Positions 12,302 to 24,700 of a stretch of DNA of 64,000 bases are shown here, one piece after another. The DNA is from Sipunculus nudus (Eukaryota > Annelida > Sipuncula > Golfingiida > Sipunculidae). The notes beneath the pieces were generated by a model. It had not been told where the DNA came from and searched no databases. It saw only the letters and a program-made list of their open reading frames with translations. The position numbers were made by a program, and so were the translations under genes. The stretch is taken from positions 15,195,839 through 15,259,838 of the forward strand of contig CM049316.1 of assembly GCA_026874595.1 (NCBI GenBank), written 5' to 3'. The number at the start of each line of letters is the position of its first letter. The stretch's first letter is position 1.

Positions 12302-13152
12302 GGACTGACACACATCATTCGCCGACAAATATTTACTAACCCGTCTATCTGTAGAACCCTCCAGCAAGCCAGTTTGTTTCCAGTCAGTGTTACTTCGTCT
12401 TTGTGAATTATTATTTGTATTTATGCAACATTAACTTAAGAACTATTATTAATCATTTATTATGTATAAGGAAGCACGATCATTGATTGTTATATAATAT
12501 AATGCAAGTATATGAGGATAGATAATTCTGGTCCATGTGTATTTAAAGCCATATAAGAATACAAATTATCGATGTGATTGTCAGTTGATCATGAAAGAAG
12601 TTAATAGTCTTGCCTGTTTTCGTAGATGTGCAAGAACTATGCATACTTAAAGATTAAGTTTTGTTTATAAAATATACCTGGTATGCGAAGGGATTTCCTG
12701 TCCGTCTTAAGGGGAAGACGAAACAGTGGCGCCACCTGACAAAAGATACAGGCATTACGTCTGCAGGTGTTTTGGCGTTGGTAAAAATGTTAAAGACCCC
12801 TGGATTTCTGTTAGGTATCATTAGATGATGCGATGCTTTCTTGCCTCTGTTATAATTATATATTGTTTTTAAAAATCCTCACACCTGAAATTGGTTCTTT
12901 ATCTTGGATTGGGATGGATGGTGGGGGCTATAAATGAAAAGCTACAAATTACTAATTTCTCTGACTGAACCCATGACTAAACGGCTAGTGTTATGGACCT
13001 ATATAGACAGAAATGTTCATACCAGGTTGTTCATGTTTCTATTGTTGTGTTTGTGGTGTACCTAAGTAAAATGCCGATTTGTAATCTATTTAAATTATAA
13101 CATATGTATATACATACCTCCATTTTTTGTTAGACATGAAACCCGGATATTC

Positions 13153-13158
13153 AATAAA
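13153..13158 (+). promoter_or_regulatory. Candidate poly(A) signal AATAAA of the calmodulin-like gene
   Basis: First well-placed AATAAA after the stop, about 850 nt downstream in otherwise unique AT-rich sequence and just before the repeat cluster that starts at 13258. Assignment is by position only. Confidence 0.4.
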
Positions 13159-13390
13159 TACTGAGAAGAGCCAGTCTTAGTTGTTGTTAATTTATAAGAG
13201 AAAATGGATCTTAACCTGGATCTTGTACTGTTTAAAGACGAGAAATATTGCCATCTCCAGGGGCGGATCCAGAAATTAGGGAAGGGGGGGGGGGCTACAA
13301 CCCAGAAGGACTAATGAAAAACCGTAAAAAGGTCGCAAGGTCCGGAAAAAAGGGGGGGTCCAGGCCGCAAAATTTGGGTCTGAAACCCTT

Positions 13391-15831
13391 AACAAGTGAC
13401 CCATGGGTCATGACGCTCAGCTGCCAAGCATGACCTGTGACATCATGGACTGAGATTCACAACTTCCAGTCAAATTTTGAAGAACCAATTTGCCAATTTG
13501 TTGAAAATTTTCTATGACGACAGAAATATATATCACCTATGTCTGGTTAAAACACAGTGAGTTGATGATCTGAGGAAAATTCATGATTGTTAAGCTATCA
13601 GGAACTATTCCAACAGCTTGCTTGAAACCTGTCAGTCTCAAAAGGAACACCACAAAGGGCAAATATAAGATCAAAATATATAGCAAAAATCAAGGAAATA
13701 CATGCAAGAATTATTGAGAAACAGGTGCTTCTGTATGAAGTTTTATTCAATACAAGCCAACTGTACTGCACTTTTATAAATGATGGTAATATTTATTCAG
13801 AAATATTTGACCCAATCCTTTACAAGATTACATTTAAATATACATCCAACTGCATTCACTTTAACTGTTCTTGAGATAATATGATCAAAAGGAATTAAAA
13901 GATGGTTGCCTGGTGGCCATATTGGACTTCTGACAAGTCTGAAATCAGACAACAAACATTCTCTAAATCGGACCAAACATTAAAGAAAAATTACTGAAAC
14001 TGCACTGAAGAAAGAATTTCTAAGGTGGCTAACTGGCAGACATAATGGATTTCTGACAAGTATGACATTTGATATCCCACATTCTCCAATAAGAGACCAA
14101 ACTTTGGGCAAATTATCCAGTAATTAATGCCCAAAATAATTCAAAAGGCATGTCGAGGCCCTCATATCAGATTTATAGATATGCAATTGTAAAAAGTGTA
14201 AGTCCAATATTTTTTATTATCACTCTGCTTTTCAATAGGGTCAGCAGGGTAGGTAAACTGCCAAACCTGAAAGAAAAGAAATGCAGAAAGCATGACTAAG
14301 AGTCTTGAAATAAAACAAAAAGCCATCCTAACTCAAGGTACACATCCACATATTATGAGAACAAACACTTGCTTTTATATGTGGTGATATATATTAAAAT
14401 ATTCAGATATCTAGGAAACTAAGTTTATTGCTAGGATTCCATAAAATAAACTGCAAAATGTTCCCATCATCTTATAAATCAGTAGCTAAACCTTAATACT
14501 ATACTCTCATAGTCTTAATGCCTGGCTGAAGCATTCTGACAACAGGGTTTTTGTTATGAAGTAACCAGGTACCTATCACTGAGCCTTATCACTTAATAGG
14601 CTGATACAAAAGGGAGTCATATGTCACCAGTGTCACTCACAATTACAGCCACACAGGGAGATGTACCAGCTGGAGTGGGATGGTTATATATACAAGAAAA
14701 ATAGAGATGGTCTATAAAATAAGTAATTGTGAACATCCCTGACCTATGACCTTGGCCTTTTGCCAATATATCAACTGGATTCTTTCTCAATGATGGGTAA
14801 CTACTAACTACTTAAATCTGGTGTAATTACTTGGCAACCAATGGGTGAATAACTTTGACCTGCAACCTTTAACCTGCTGACCAGCTGACCCCAAAATCAA
14901 TAAGTTATTTATTCAAGCAAAAAGACCCATAAATATGAAGTTTGAGTCAAACTGAGAGATGCATAGATGTGGCATATGTGAAAGACTGAAGGTTTGGGTT
15001 GAACAGTTACACTTGAAATATGCTCACAAGCATTTAGAACAATTAAATATTGTGACCTTGACCTTTGACTTTTTGACCTCAACATCAATAGGCTTCTTCC
15101 CTTATTGGTAGGTAAGCCATATAGGACAGATGGAAGGTACAGATTGAAAAGTTTGCCTGAAAATGACTCCACGTAAGAAGTGGGTGCTGTGAACTTGACC
15201 TTTGACCTCAAAATCAACAGGTCTTTTCCCCTGTTGGCAGAGAAGCGATATCAGTGCTGGAAGGTTTGGAATGAAAAGTCAAGCTTGAAATGTGTCCACA
15301 ACCTTTTCAAAGAAGTGGATCCTGTGACCCTGACCTTTGACCTTGTTACCTCAAAATCTATAGGATTCTTCTCCAACTTAGTAGGTTAGCTATATGTGAA
15401 AGATCAAAGAATTGGGATGAAAGGGTTGGCTTAAAATGCATCCACAGGCTTTTCAAAGAAGAGGCTCCTGTGACCTTGACCTTTGACCTTTTGACCTAAA
15501 AAAAATTATGGTTCTTCCCCTGTTGGTAGGTGAGCTGTATGTGAAAGATGGAAGGTTTTGGATGAAAATTTTGTCTCAAAGAGTTATTTCTGGGGGGTGC
15601 AAACACACCCCATAACTTCGAGAATATAGGTCGCAGTGACCTAATTTCAGCTTTGCAAGGAGATCTTTTTATAACCTCTAAGACTGCATAGGGTTCATGG
15701 CCCTAGCCCCTACGGTTAAGATTTGTGCCCTGCTAACGGACGGACGGCCGGCCGGACGGACAGACGGAAGGACGACGGACAAAGACCCATCGCTATAGCC
15801 CAGCATGACTGAAAGTCAGCTGAGCTAAAAA
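13391..15831 (+). mobile_element. Palindrome-capped tandem element, family F1 copy A
   Basis: The 5' end carries the 12-bp perfect palindrome GACCCATGGGTC followed by GCTCAGCTG. The 3' end has an ACGG-type microsatellite (15735-15783), then a degenerate hairpin ending GTCAGCTGAGCTAAAAA. The interior has imperfect tandem units of about 140 bp rich in TGACCTTTGACCT motifs (14740-15490). No protein is encoded. The architecture resembles molluscan pearl elements and Helentron-derived HINEs; class assignment is inference. Confidence 0.7.
14740..15560 (+). repeat. ~140-bp tandem units with DR1-type motifs in F1 copy A
   Basis: Successive units place GACCTTGACCTTTGAC-like blocks at 15053, 15191, 15326 and 15471. 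Each is followed by a phrase like CTTCCCCTGTTGGTAGGT and AAGATGGAAGGTTTGGATGA. Earlier, more diverged units lie upstream from about 14730. Confidence 0.85.
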
Positions 15832-15895
15832 ATGGTTGCTTCGGGTGAAAAAAAAGGGGGGGGGGTCCAGACCTCCTGTACCCGCCTGGATCTGC

Positions 15896-16124
15896 TTCTA
15901 ATTTCAAGGAATTTAGTCGCAAACAGTGATAAGTATCTAATATAAATACTTGTGCATGCCTATATAGCGTTTCTAATCTGAATTCAGTAATCACGTTCTG
16001 TTTAAAATTTAAATTATGAATCATGGATAGGACAAACTATTCAATGAAATCACTGCCCTCAATCTATCAAACATCGATTACTCCACAAAGAGTATTTTTT
16101 CACCCATATTTGGTTCTAAACAAA
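15896..16124. other. Spacer between F1 copies A and B
   Basis: AT-rich sequence with no recognisable feature. Confidence 0.5.
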
Positions 16125-17224
16125 ACAAAGGACCCATGGGTCAATATGCTCAGCTGAAGTTGACCTTGAAGGTAAAAAATCTAAAACAATATCAAATGGA
16201 GATAAAGTCTGAGAGGAAAAGGAAATTTAGGCCATTGCTGGTTGACATGATTGGTTTGTATTGAGGAGTAAGAAATTGTTGCAATTAATATTTTGTGACC
16301 AAACCATGCGTTTCCTAATGTTAAAATAAAAGCATGTGAGCTGTTTGTGACCATAAGATATACATTATTACCATGATCATTGGTTGGTGATGTGAGAATA
16401 ACTGTACACCTGTCACAGCAAGGGATCTCCTCCAGTGACTGTAACCGATCAGAAACCCTAGCATAGCTGACTTCCAGTGACCAGGAGTGAGTAGCCTGCA
16501 TCTTGACAAAGGAAGTGACTACAATATTGCCTCAAGAAAAAATTCAATAACTAGCCTAATTTTCAAGCTTTTACTATCAAATTTCAGATTTAAACAAATT
16601 AAATATATATATTTACATGCTGTGAAAATTAAATCAACATTACTCTCAGGAAAGGAAACGTACCATGATCAAAGTTGGGCAAAATTTAAGGTACTGATTT
16701 ATTTTTATGCTAATAACTTTAAAAATTTACTAAATTCAGATCTAATTTTGGGTATACAACTGAATGTTAATTAAACAAAGTTATATACTTGAAAAAAGTC
16801 TCTAGCTTCAAAAATGAGCAATTACTTTTCCTGTTTTATTTTTACAAAGTCCAATATGTTCAAGTACATAACTTATAGTTATTTCTCTTAAGAGTCTTAA
16901 TTTCTGGCATGTATATAGTAAATATATAGGAAAATACTCCTGGTAAATATTTAGAAAAACAGATAAGTGGTTTTGATATTAGGCAGTCCTGAAGTCTGAT
17001 AATAGGTTTTTAATGAGGTTTTTCCTTAAATTCTTGAAGGAATGAAGTCGAGGTGACCTAGTTTTAGTTTTGGTAGGAGATCTTGCATGGGGACATCTGA
17101 CAGTATGCCGAATTTTGGATTCGAAGGTCCAAAGGTTTCAAAACGTGCCATTCTAACGGAAGGACAGACAGACCAATGGACCACGACTATTGCTCAGATG
17201 ACTTATAGTCAGCTGAGCTAAAAA
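16125..17224 (+). mobile_element. Palindrome-capped element, family F1 copy B
   Basis: 5' end GACCCATGGGTC then GCTCAGCTGAAG; 3' end a GGACAGACAGACC microsatellite and a hairpin at 17193-17219 (arms GCTCAGATGAC and GTCAGCTGAGC) followed by TAAAAA. The interior matches copy E (59173-61891) in reverse and the fragment at 43776-44045. No coding capacity. Confidence 0.75.
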
Positions 17225-17701
17225 TAAATGCTTTCTCTCACTCAAACTTCCATGCTAGCAAACCTGGGATTTTTATATTTGCCATTCGAGAAAAATACGT
17301 GAAATTTTGCCAACGTTCAAACATTTATACATACAGTTCTATAAACAAATTAATGTTTATGCAATTTTTAATTAATCCTTTAATGATTTTACTGGGTTTA
17401 AGGGATTTGGGCGAGAATACCATTCAGCAACAATAGCAAGAAAAAGGGTCCTTGAAAAGTGTCATGAATAGCCTGTTCGTGCCTCATTCGTTTGTTTGTT
17501 CATTTGAGTTGTTGCTGTAAAACTTTTATTAGATTTTCATATAATTTTGTTAGATGCTATGTTTCAAATTGTTATTTTTTTTTACTTCAAAATACCATCT
17601 CTCAAACCCATATTGACCACCCTCACACATGAAGTCCTATGCAGCCCAGCTCTTAAAAGTGTGTCATAATTATCTTTTTAAAATTAAAATTGATCCCTGT
17701 C

Positions 17702-17703
<2 letters not shown>

Positions 17704-17778
<75 letters not shown>
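17704..17778. repeat. (AT)n(AG)n compound microsatellite
   Basis: About 36 bp of AT followed by about 38 bp of AG. Confidence 0.95.
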
Positions 17779-17780
<2 letters not shown>

Positions 17781-18080
17781 GGCTTCGGGTGACATGGAGG
17801 AAATTGGTTTTCATAGTGTATCAGGATTTTTTTAAGGATCTTGGGCTTTAGCGAAATAAAGGCAATGCCACCTATGTAGGGATATTACCAGTGAACATTA
17901 AACAAAATTTTGTATAATTCCATGTATACACAGCCAACAAAACAAGATGAACGCTGCTTGATATGGATAAAACCTAAATAAATAACATGCAAATGTATTA
18001 ATACCAAGATGTTGTACCAAATCTTAAATACCAATAAATGAATTTTGAAAAAGGTTGCATTTGTCTGAATGTATTAGCTT

Positions 18081-18790
18081 ATGTGTCGGTTGTGTGACGC
18101 ACAGCCGGAACACGATGAGTTTGCTCCGCAAAAGATTTTTCTTCCAAGAAGTTTTTGCCAATCACATGGATTTCCAGAAAGTAATAAAATGTCAGAAATC
18201 GAAGAGGGCGAGGGAACACTGAGAGACTTCCTGAACCACGAACAAGGTCAAGTGACTACAGAGACTACAGACAGCCATATGAGCAATGAATATTACTTTG
18301 CATTAGTTATAAAACAGCCAATGTAAAATTAAGTTTAAACTTATCAACACTGAATGCTTATACCCGAGATGGGATCTATTTGAAATGGTATATACTTTTT
18401 TTAGTCAGTGGAATTTACTCAAAGGGGATGGTGATGATCCATAAGACGTTCATAATTGTATGCCTGCTGGGTTTAAAATTTTCTATGCACAGGGAGGGGA
18501 GTAATCCTGATACGTATAACCTGTTAGCCATTAATGCCAGCAGCCATGGCTCATCACGGTTTGAAGGAATGGCCCGGTAGGAGTTCGAAGAAGACATCGT
18601 CAAAACCAAGGGTGGCGTTCCTGTAACATTTTATAAGGGGATCAAGTTCAGGGGCAAGTTTACTATATGTTTAAAACGTGACATATTTGACCCAGAAAAT
18701 ACACTTAAAATAATATATAGAAATAGTCTACCAATGTATCTAGACACAGTAGCGAATGCACTGGGGTGGTACCCCTCCGACCTTTCAGCC
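18081..18790 (+). other. Unassigned open stretches, possibly remnant or untypical coding
   Basis: An open frame at 18081-18326 encodes an acidic peptide (contains NKMSEIEEGEGTLRDF). A second frame is open from 18380 to about 18790 except for TAG at 18578-18580, including VPVTFYKGIKFRGKF. I recognise neither. They could be exons or remnants of an unknown gene or element, or chance openings. No splice signals clearly frame them. Confidence 0.25.
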
Positions 18791-19540
18791 GCAAGATGCC
18801 CCCCCCCCCAAACTCTTTCTGGACCAGAGGACCTTTTTTAAGTTTTTTTCTCTTTCCATGTTGGACACCAACCCCGTCTAAAATTATGGATCCACCCCTG
18901 CGTCTCTTTCATGACCCACACGGATGACAATACAAAGTATGAAAACTCAATAGATGAGGTGTGATGTAACTTTACTCCTTCAAAATTATGAAACTCTACA
19001 TTTCTGTACAACGAGAGCAGGTCGGCTGCCCCCTCTGTATGCCGATCATCAATTCTATGATTATGGTACCCTTTGAGAACCCTATATCCCCTCAATTTAC
19101 TTCCATACTCCATGAAACTATATCATATTACATCGCCGTCATATGAAATTATAATCTTTGAGGGAAGGGACAAAATCATTATACAGAAGGGACACCTTGA
19201 ACATGTAAGAACTGGTCACTTAAGTAAGGAGATCTACCACGAAACAAAATCATAAAAAACACAGCCAAGGAATATGGCAGAAAATAAACTTACAGCAGAA
19301 ATGAAAACTTATTTTTTAATGATAGTCCTACAAGAAATAAATGTCTGCTACAACATTTAATATATATAATGATTATGGTAAAATAAAAAGAAAATCACCA
19401 CAATACACATTCATCATACAAGTGTGTTCTGAGATGTGATGTCATTTGTAAATTTAAAGCCAAGATCAGTACTTTGAACTATTTCCTTGGGTCTCTAACC
19501 TGAGGACACAACACACATGGGGTGGGTGCAATCATGCATA

Positions 19541-19746
19541 CAGGGCTCAAAATTAGTGCTGGACAACCCAGAATTTGCTGTTAGCTGTGTGTCCAAACAG
19601 TGTGTCCAAAACGGTAATACACTGTATTCAAACATATAACTGAATCTTTTTTTATATAAATGTGGTGTCTGGTAAAATCCTTTGGAGGTCCAGTCATTTT
19701 TCTGCCACACCAAACCAGTAGATAATTGTACCAATTTCGAGCCCTG
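19541..19746. mobile_element. Short MITE with CAGGGCTC ends
   Basis: 206 bp with inverted ends CAGGGCTCAAAATTAGTG and CAGGGCTCGAAATTGGTA (opposite strand). Flanks read TGCATA on the left and TGCATT on the right, an imperfect short duplication. The ends resemble known hAT-type MITE termini. Confidence 0.6.
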
Positions 19747-21589
19747 TGCATTATATCCATGAGGTTTGTATGTACACTGAATGATACATGATCTGGGCTT
19801 AAACAACCACATTTTCCTCAGCTTGTGTCAGTACTCCTTATGTCAAGACATTTAATATTTATTTATTCTTTTTTTAGTATTTCATATACACCTTACTTTC
19901 TTAGTTCTACCACAGTTCCAGCCACTCTGTCACTATTTGGACAGCCTGAACTTTGATATAATAGCTACTGCCCTCCTCTACAACAGTTCACACATTATTC
20001 AACTCATAAGTCACCATGTGTCCTCCTATTTACATCAAGCACAATTTTCTTATGAATTATTAACCTTTTGTTTATGATAGAAACATAGTGGTATAATAAG
20101 AGATTGTTTATTCAGCATAGCTTAGTTTTGACAGCCTTAAAAGATTGGAAGATCATGTTACCTCCTCATGATCATGGTTATACAACTAGTGCCATCTGGG
20201 TATGTTACTAATCTTTTGCCCCTGCTGTGATGGTAACAATGTTCCCATGGATATATCCTGGTAATTACATATACTAGGTGGCATATTACAGGTAAGAGAA
20301 TCTTATAGTATACAACTGCATGACTTGTCATTTTTGGATACTTAAGAAAAATTCATCAAAATAACAGGTCAATGTGGCCCATGATAAGGCCTAACTATAA
20401 GTTATCATGATTATCAGGGAGCTGATAGAGATGCACAGCAACAGTGCTGCCCCAGCTTCTTATAAGCAAGGCTTATGCTAAGCATCCACCTGGGAGCCAG
20501 GTGTGGACCTTGCTTCAGTCAGCCCCTGAAATTTCATGTATTATAAACAAGACAATTGTACCAATCAGGTTACTTATGTATGGCATATATAACTACAAGT
20601 ATCTTTAGATCAAAAGTCTGGTGATGGGAGATTTTTTAATGAGAATTTGACCAATCATACAAAGGCTTGTAAACCTGGTGTTTCTGGTGCATGTGTTTTT
20701 GTTGATAAGATGTGTGAACAGTTTTGATTCGTTTGTACTCTTTACTATTGTAATGACTGATTTGATTGTCTGTTATGATTTCAGCCCCATCACATTCATA
20801 CCCTGTTTAACGTTCATGATATAACAAGCCAGGAGTCTGACTGAAGCAAGGTATCTGATTAAACGAGCATGAGACCTGGCTACAAAGAAGACGTTGCTAA
20901 GCACCAAAAAACCTTGCTCTATCAGGCTGCAACAGTGCTTTCCAGTGAAAGCATGAGGAACTGTAGAAATGTTGCTCTTTTACTGCCAGCACTGTTGTTC
21001 TTTCACTCCATTTTAACACTGCTCCAGCACACATTTGGATGCCTTGAGAGACCACCTTCCTCATGACATATCCTTAGGAACCATGTTGCTATACACAGCA
21101 GAAACAAATAGCACAAATACCACATGATGGGAGACGGAGATACAAGGATGCTAGAGTAATGCTTTCTGTTCAAAATATAATACATATGATACACAAATCT
21201 TTGTCCTGCCATTACTTGACCTGATTTGGTAAGTTGACTTTATAATAGTACATACATCTTCATCAACTGGTATATGTTAGACTGTTTATGTGTATTTAAA
21301 TCGTGCCCACAGATATAATATAAAATTATCAACCGATCTAGATTAACCGTACCTCCAAGTCTGCCATAACTTCATATAGATGCTACTTACATTTTACACC
21401 CCCACAGCTTCAGGGCCTGTAACCAGTGATTCTTATGGTTTTAACACTAATTTGGGTACTGGGTGAACAGTAGACATGTTAAGGAGTGATAGCGGCAGGC
21501 AAACATGCCCGGCCAGATAGAGTTAAGTTAAGCAGCAGACTTAAAAATGCATAAACTGTTAGTTTGCTTCACTAGAGGGCACCACAGGT
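19747..21589. other. 3' flank / 3' UTR of the UEV gene
   Basis: AT-rich sequence directly downstream (on the - strand) of the UEV stop. The 3' UTR must lie here. Candidate AATAAA motifs exist but none is convincing. No coding signature. Confidence 0.4.
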
Positions 21590-21730
21590 CTAGTATTTAC
21601 TTCCTTCGGGTGGTTGGGACAGCTTGGCATTTTCTTTTAAAGTCATGAGTCTACGTATCTCCGTCAGTATTGTCTTAATTGTGTGACTTCTATTCCAACG
21701 CGATAAACACTGCAGTTCACTGGTGTTCAC
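21590..21730 (-). CDS. UBE2V: UEV exon 4 (C-terminus and stop)
   Basis: Acceptor GTATTTTCAG; 46 codons plus TAG. It encodes [40 protein letters not shown] and PEGSKY. The IRRLM...KEN and QPPEG blocks are diagnostic of UBE2V C-termini. The usual alanine-lysine-tryptophan block is SRW here, an ordinary divergence. Confidence 0.95.
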   Translation of the reverse strand: MNTSELQCLSRWNRSHTIKTILTEIRRLMTLKENAKLSQPPEGSKY

Positions 21731-24700
21731 CTGAAAATACAGAAGTCAATCAAAAACTATATAATTTTGTTAACAATACAACAGAAGAACCAACCTGGTA
21801 AATCGAAGGATTTCTGAATACACTGATTTGTTTACGTAAACGGGGGATCTGGAACATTTGAGTTTAAATTATATGTATGCCTTGTGGTCAGACATGGGGC
21901 CTATTACTGATTTCAATAATAGGGCCTATTACTATTACTTTACTCCTAGTATTATTACTATTAACTATTACTGGTTTAATAAAAATAAATAAAAACATTT
22001 AATCTTGAAAAATCTTATGCTGATCGCTGGTTAGCCCACACTAAAATATGTTACCAACCACTAAATATACAAGAAATGGTGCATGAATAGTTCATAACTA
22101 AATGAAGTGTCCATTGCACCTGATGAACATAAGCTGTTGAATCTCCCAGGTGGCAACCGTGTGGTACAGACAAGAGCCCCCCCCCCCCCCCCCTCCCAAA
22201 TTTTGCAAGCTTTATTTTAAATTTAAGATTATTTTTTAAAATGTATGGCTATATTTAAAATTCTTTAAAGTGAAACCTGTTACAGTGCAAGAGTAACTGT
22301 GCAGTAGTAAGAATATTGTATATATAGATAATTAATGAGTCCCTTAATTGATTATCAACAATATAAACGTCAACAATATATACATCTTTATTATCATGAA
22401 TGATTATTCATCAAATACTGATTATTTGCATTTTCATTTGACTGATTATTATTATTTTCATAACCTTACTAGTGTAAGGTATACACTGATATTGTTTTTG
22501 TATATTTAACCAAAAATATAAAATATACAGTAAATTTTAATTTTGAGTTATTTTTAATTGAGTAATCCAAAAGAGGGGGGGGGGGGGATTGTCCTACACA
22601 CAGCAATGATCTGGTCTGAAGATGTTTCCTGCAGTCCTAAAGACACATTCGACAGGGGCTGAAGTAGGCAAGAGAGGCAAGATAAGGCCTTGAGGGCTCT
22701 TTCAGGGGGTGTCTCTTTTGCCTACTCATAGATACCTTTTTTAAGATGCTGCAATAATCAGTAAGGTATCTGAAAATGATACTATTATTATTTACCTGTT
22801 TCACATAACCGAAAATCCTTTGCAATTTAACAAAATTTAAATTGCAACTGAATGCAGTTGCATAGTTTACTTTGAAAGAAACACTAACTCAGATTACATT
22901 AACATTTCATTTTCACTCAGATTATATTTACATTTCATTTTCTGCCTGAAATCAAATGTACTTCCGTACTATTGTCATCCAGTTTCATCTGGGAGGTGAG
23001 TCATGTTTATAACATAAGGCGAACAAGGTTTTCATGGAATGTTCCTTTCTGACAGGTAACAATATGATTGCAAGAAATATGTCACACACAGGAAATGAAA
23101 GTCACAATTTTGGGTAAGAAATAAAGTCACAGAAGAAAGCCACAATTTTGGAAAGGAAATAGTCACAGATTTGTGTTTAAAAAGGTACAGTTTTAGTCAC
23201 AATTTTTAGTTGTGAAACAATCACCAGGTATGTTCTGCCTGACTTGGTTCTGACCCAGCTATCAGTTGCTTATACACAAACATCAAAGGGCATGGTTGTG
23301 CTGTGCTTAGATTGTAAAGAGCTATCAGTATTCATGGAAAACACCTACATTGATGTACCAACAATGCAGTCATCCTGTGCTATTGTTGTTAGTGAGAACA
23401 TCATGAGAGCATGCATGTTCACCTCAGCTGGGGCCTTATCAGTGTTCCTGCTGACTTGCACTCAGACTCACAAACTCTTTATTACCCCCAGACTGGTAAT
23501 AGTTAAAGTAATAGCTATTAATCTATTACTCATCTGCCTATTACTATTACTATAACTATTATTTAACATTTTTGGACTGCCTATTATCTATTATTGCCTA
23601 TTACTGATGAAAAGTAATTGAATTACTGCCTATTACTATTATCTTATACTATTACCCCATATCTGCTTGTGGTATGTGTGCGTATTATAATGTACCAGTG
23701 TACATGTCAGACTGATTGATATTATTCAGTTACAATATAAGTTACAATACCTATAAAGTGGAGTGCTAGGTTTGTTTTGACTTCAACAGCAAAATCTACC
23801 AAATTACCAAAATAAAATTTTAGGGAAGGTTATCCAGAAATGGAAATTGATGGATGGACAGACAGACAGCAGGGTTGGCAATTTTCTGCCACTGCCATGG
23901 TATCTGTCTGGCAACTGGAGGGTGGCAGAAATACCTTTTTTCCCTTGTTTCTCCCAGAAAAAAACTTCAATAAAGGATGAATATAATAGGACACTAACTT
24001 AAATTTGATACAGCAAATACACCATCCATTGAGGTGTTAAACAGTGGCCTTTAAAACATAATGCCTGTAACTGTCTGATCTTACATGTTGACAAGTGTAA
24101 TAAGACCTATCAGGCAGGGTTGGGATTTAAAGACAGGGAGGTTAAACCATAGGGCTTTAATATGATTTAACTGCATTGCAAAACTGCACTGCAAAACTTT
24201 ATTACCCAACTTTGTGATTATAATGATTATTCATGATTAAAAATTTATAAAAGTATTTATGGTTGGTTGGTTGGTCATAAAGACTTTTTGGAAGGTTCAA
24301 AGTATATGTAATGCATTGATTTCCTGTTGACTGGGATTATGCAGTCCTCTCAGAGCCTGTCAGTTTCTGAACACCAGATCCATGTTTGTGTGGCACATGA
24401 TTTCCTAGGTTAAGTAACTGTAATTGTCATTATCACAGCCATTTGGGTTTCCTGGTGAGTGTTTGTTTATGGAGTCATGCATGTCTCCCTGATCCTTGAA
24501 GGATGTAACAGCCTTTAATAACCCTTTACAAAAGTTGTGCTGGTGGGGGGGGGGGGGGGGACATGCTTGAGTGAAGTGATTGATATTGATCAGGGTGATG
24601 TGGTCAAATCCCACTGCCACAATGGTTTACTGGTAGTTCCTGTGAGTTTTCAAGCATGACATAATGCTGACTAGGATGATGCAAACATATCACTTAAGTG

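Larger units (their letters stand above)
13258..15895. mobile_element. GGATCCAG-ended hAT-like MITE split by a palindrome-capped element
   Basis: The left end is CAGGGGCGGATCCAG at 13258 with a G run and GGGGGTCCAGG. The matching inverted right half (GGGGGGTCCAGACC ... CCTGGATCTGCTT) appears only at 15850-15895. The intervening 2.4 kb is a complete member of a different family, so the MITE was split by insertion. No clear target duplication is readable. Confidence 0.55.
17225..19540. other. Intergenic sequence between the two host genes (left part)
   Basis: Apart from the microsatellite and the unassigned open stretches, this holds a small GGATCC-type fragment near 18770-18900 (C run and GGATCCACCCCTG). 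No other feature is seen. Confidence 0.5.

Noticed and set aside
23244-23555. 103-residue + strand frame
   Set aside because: Inside a hAT-type element, running into the CTATTACTATT-rich end; no transposase or other motif.
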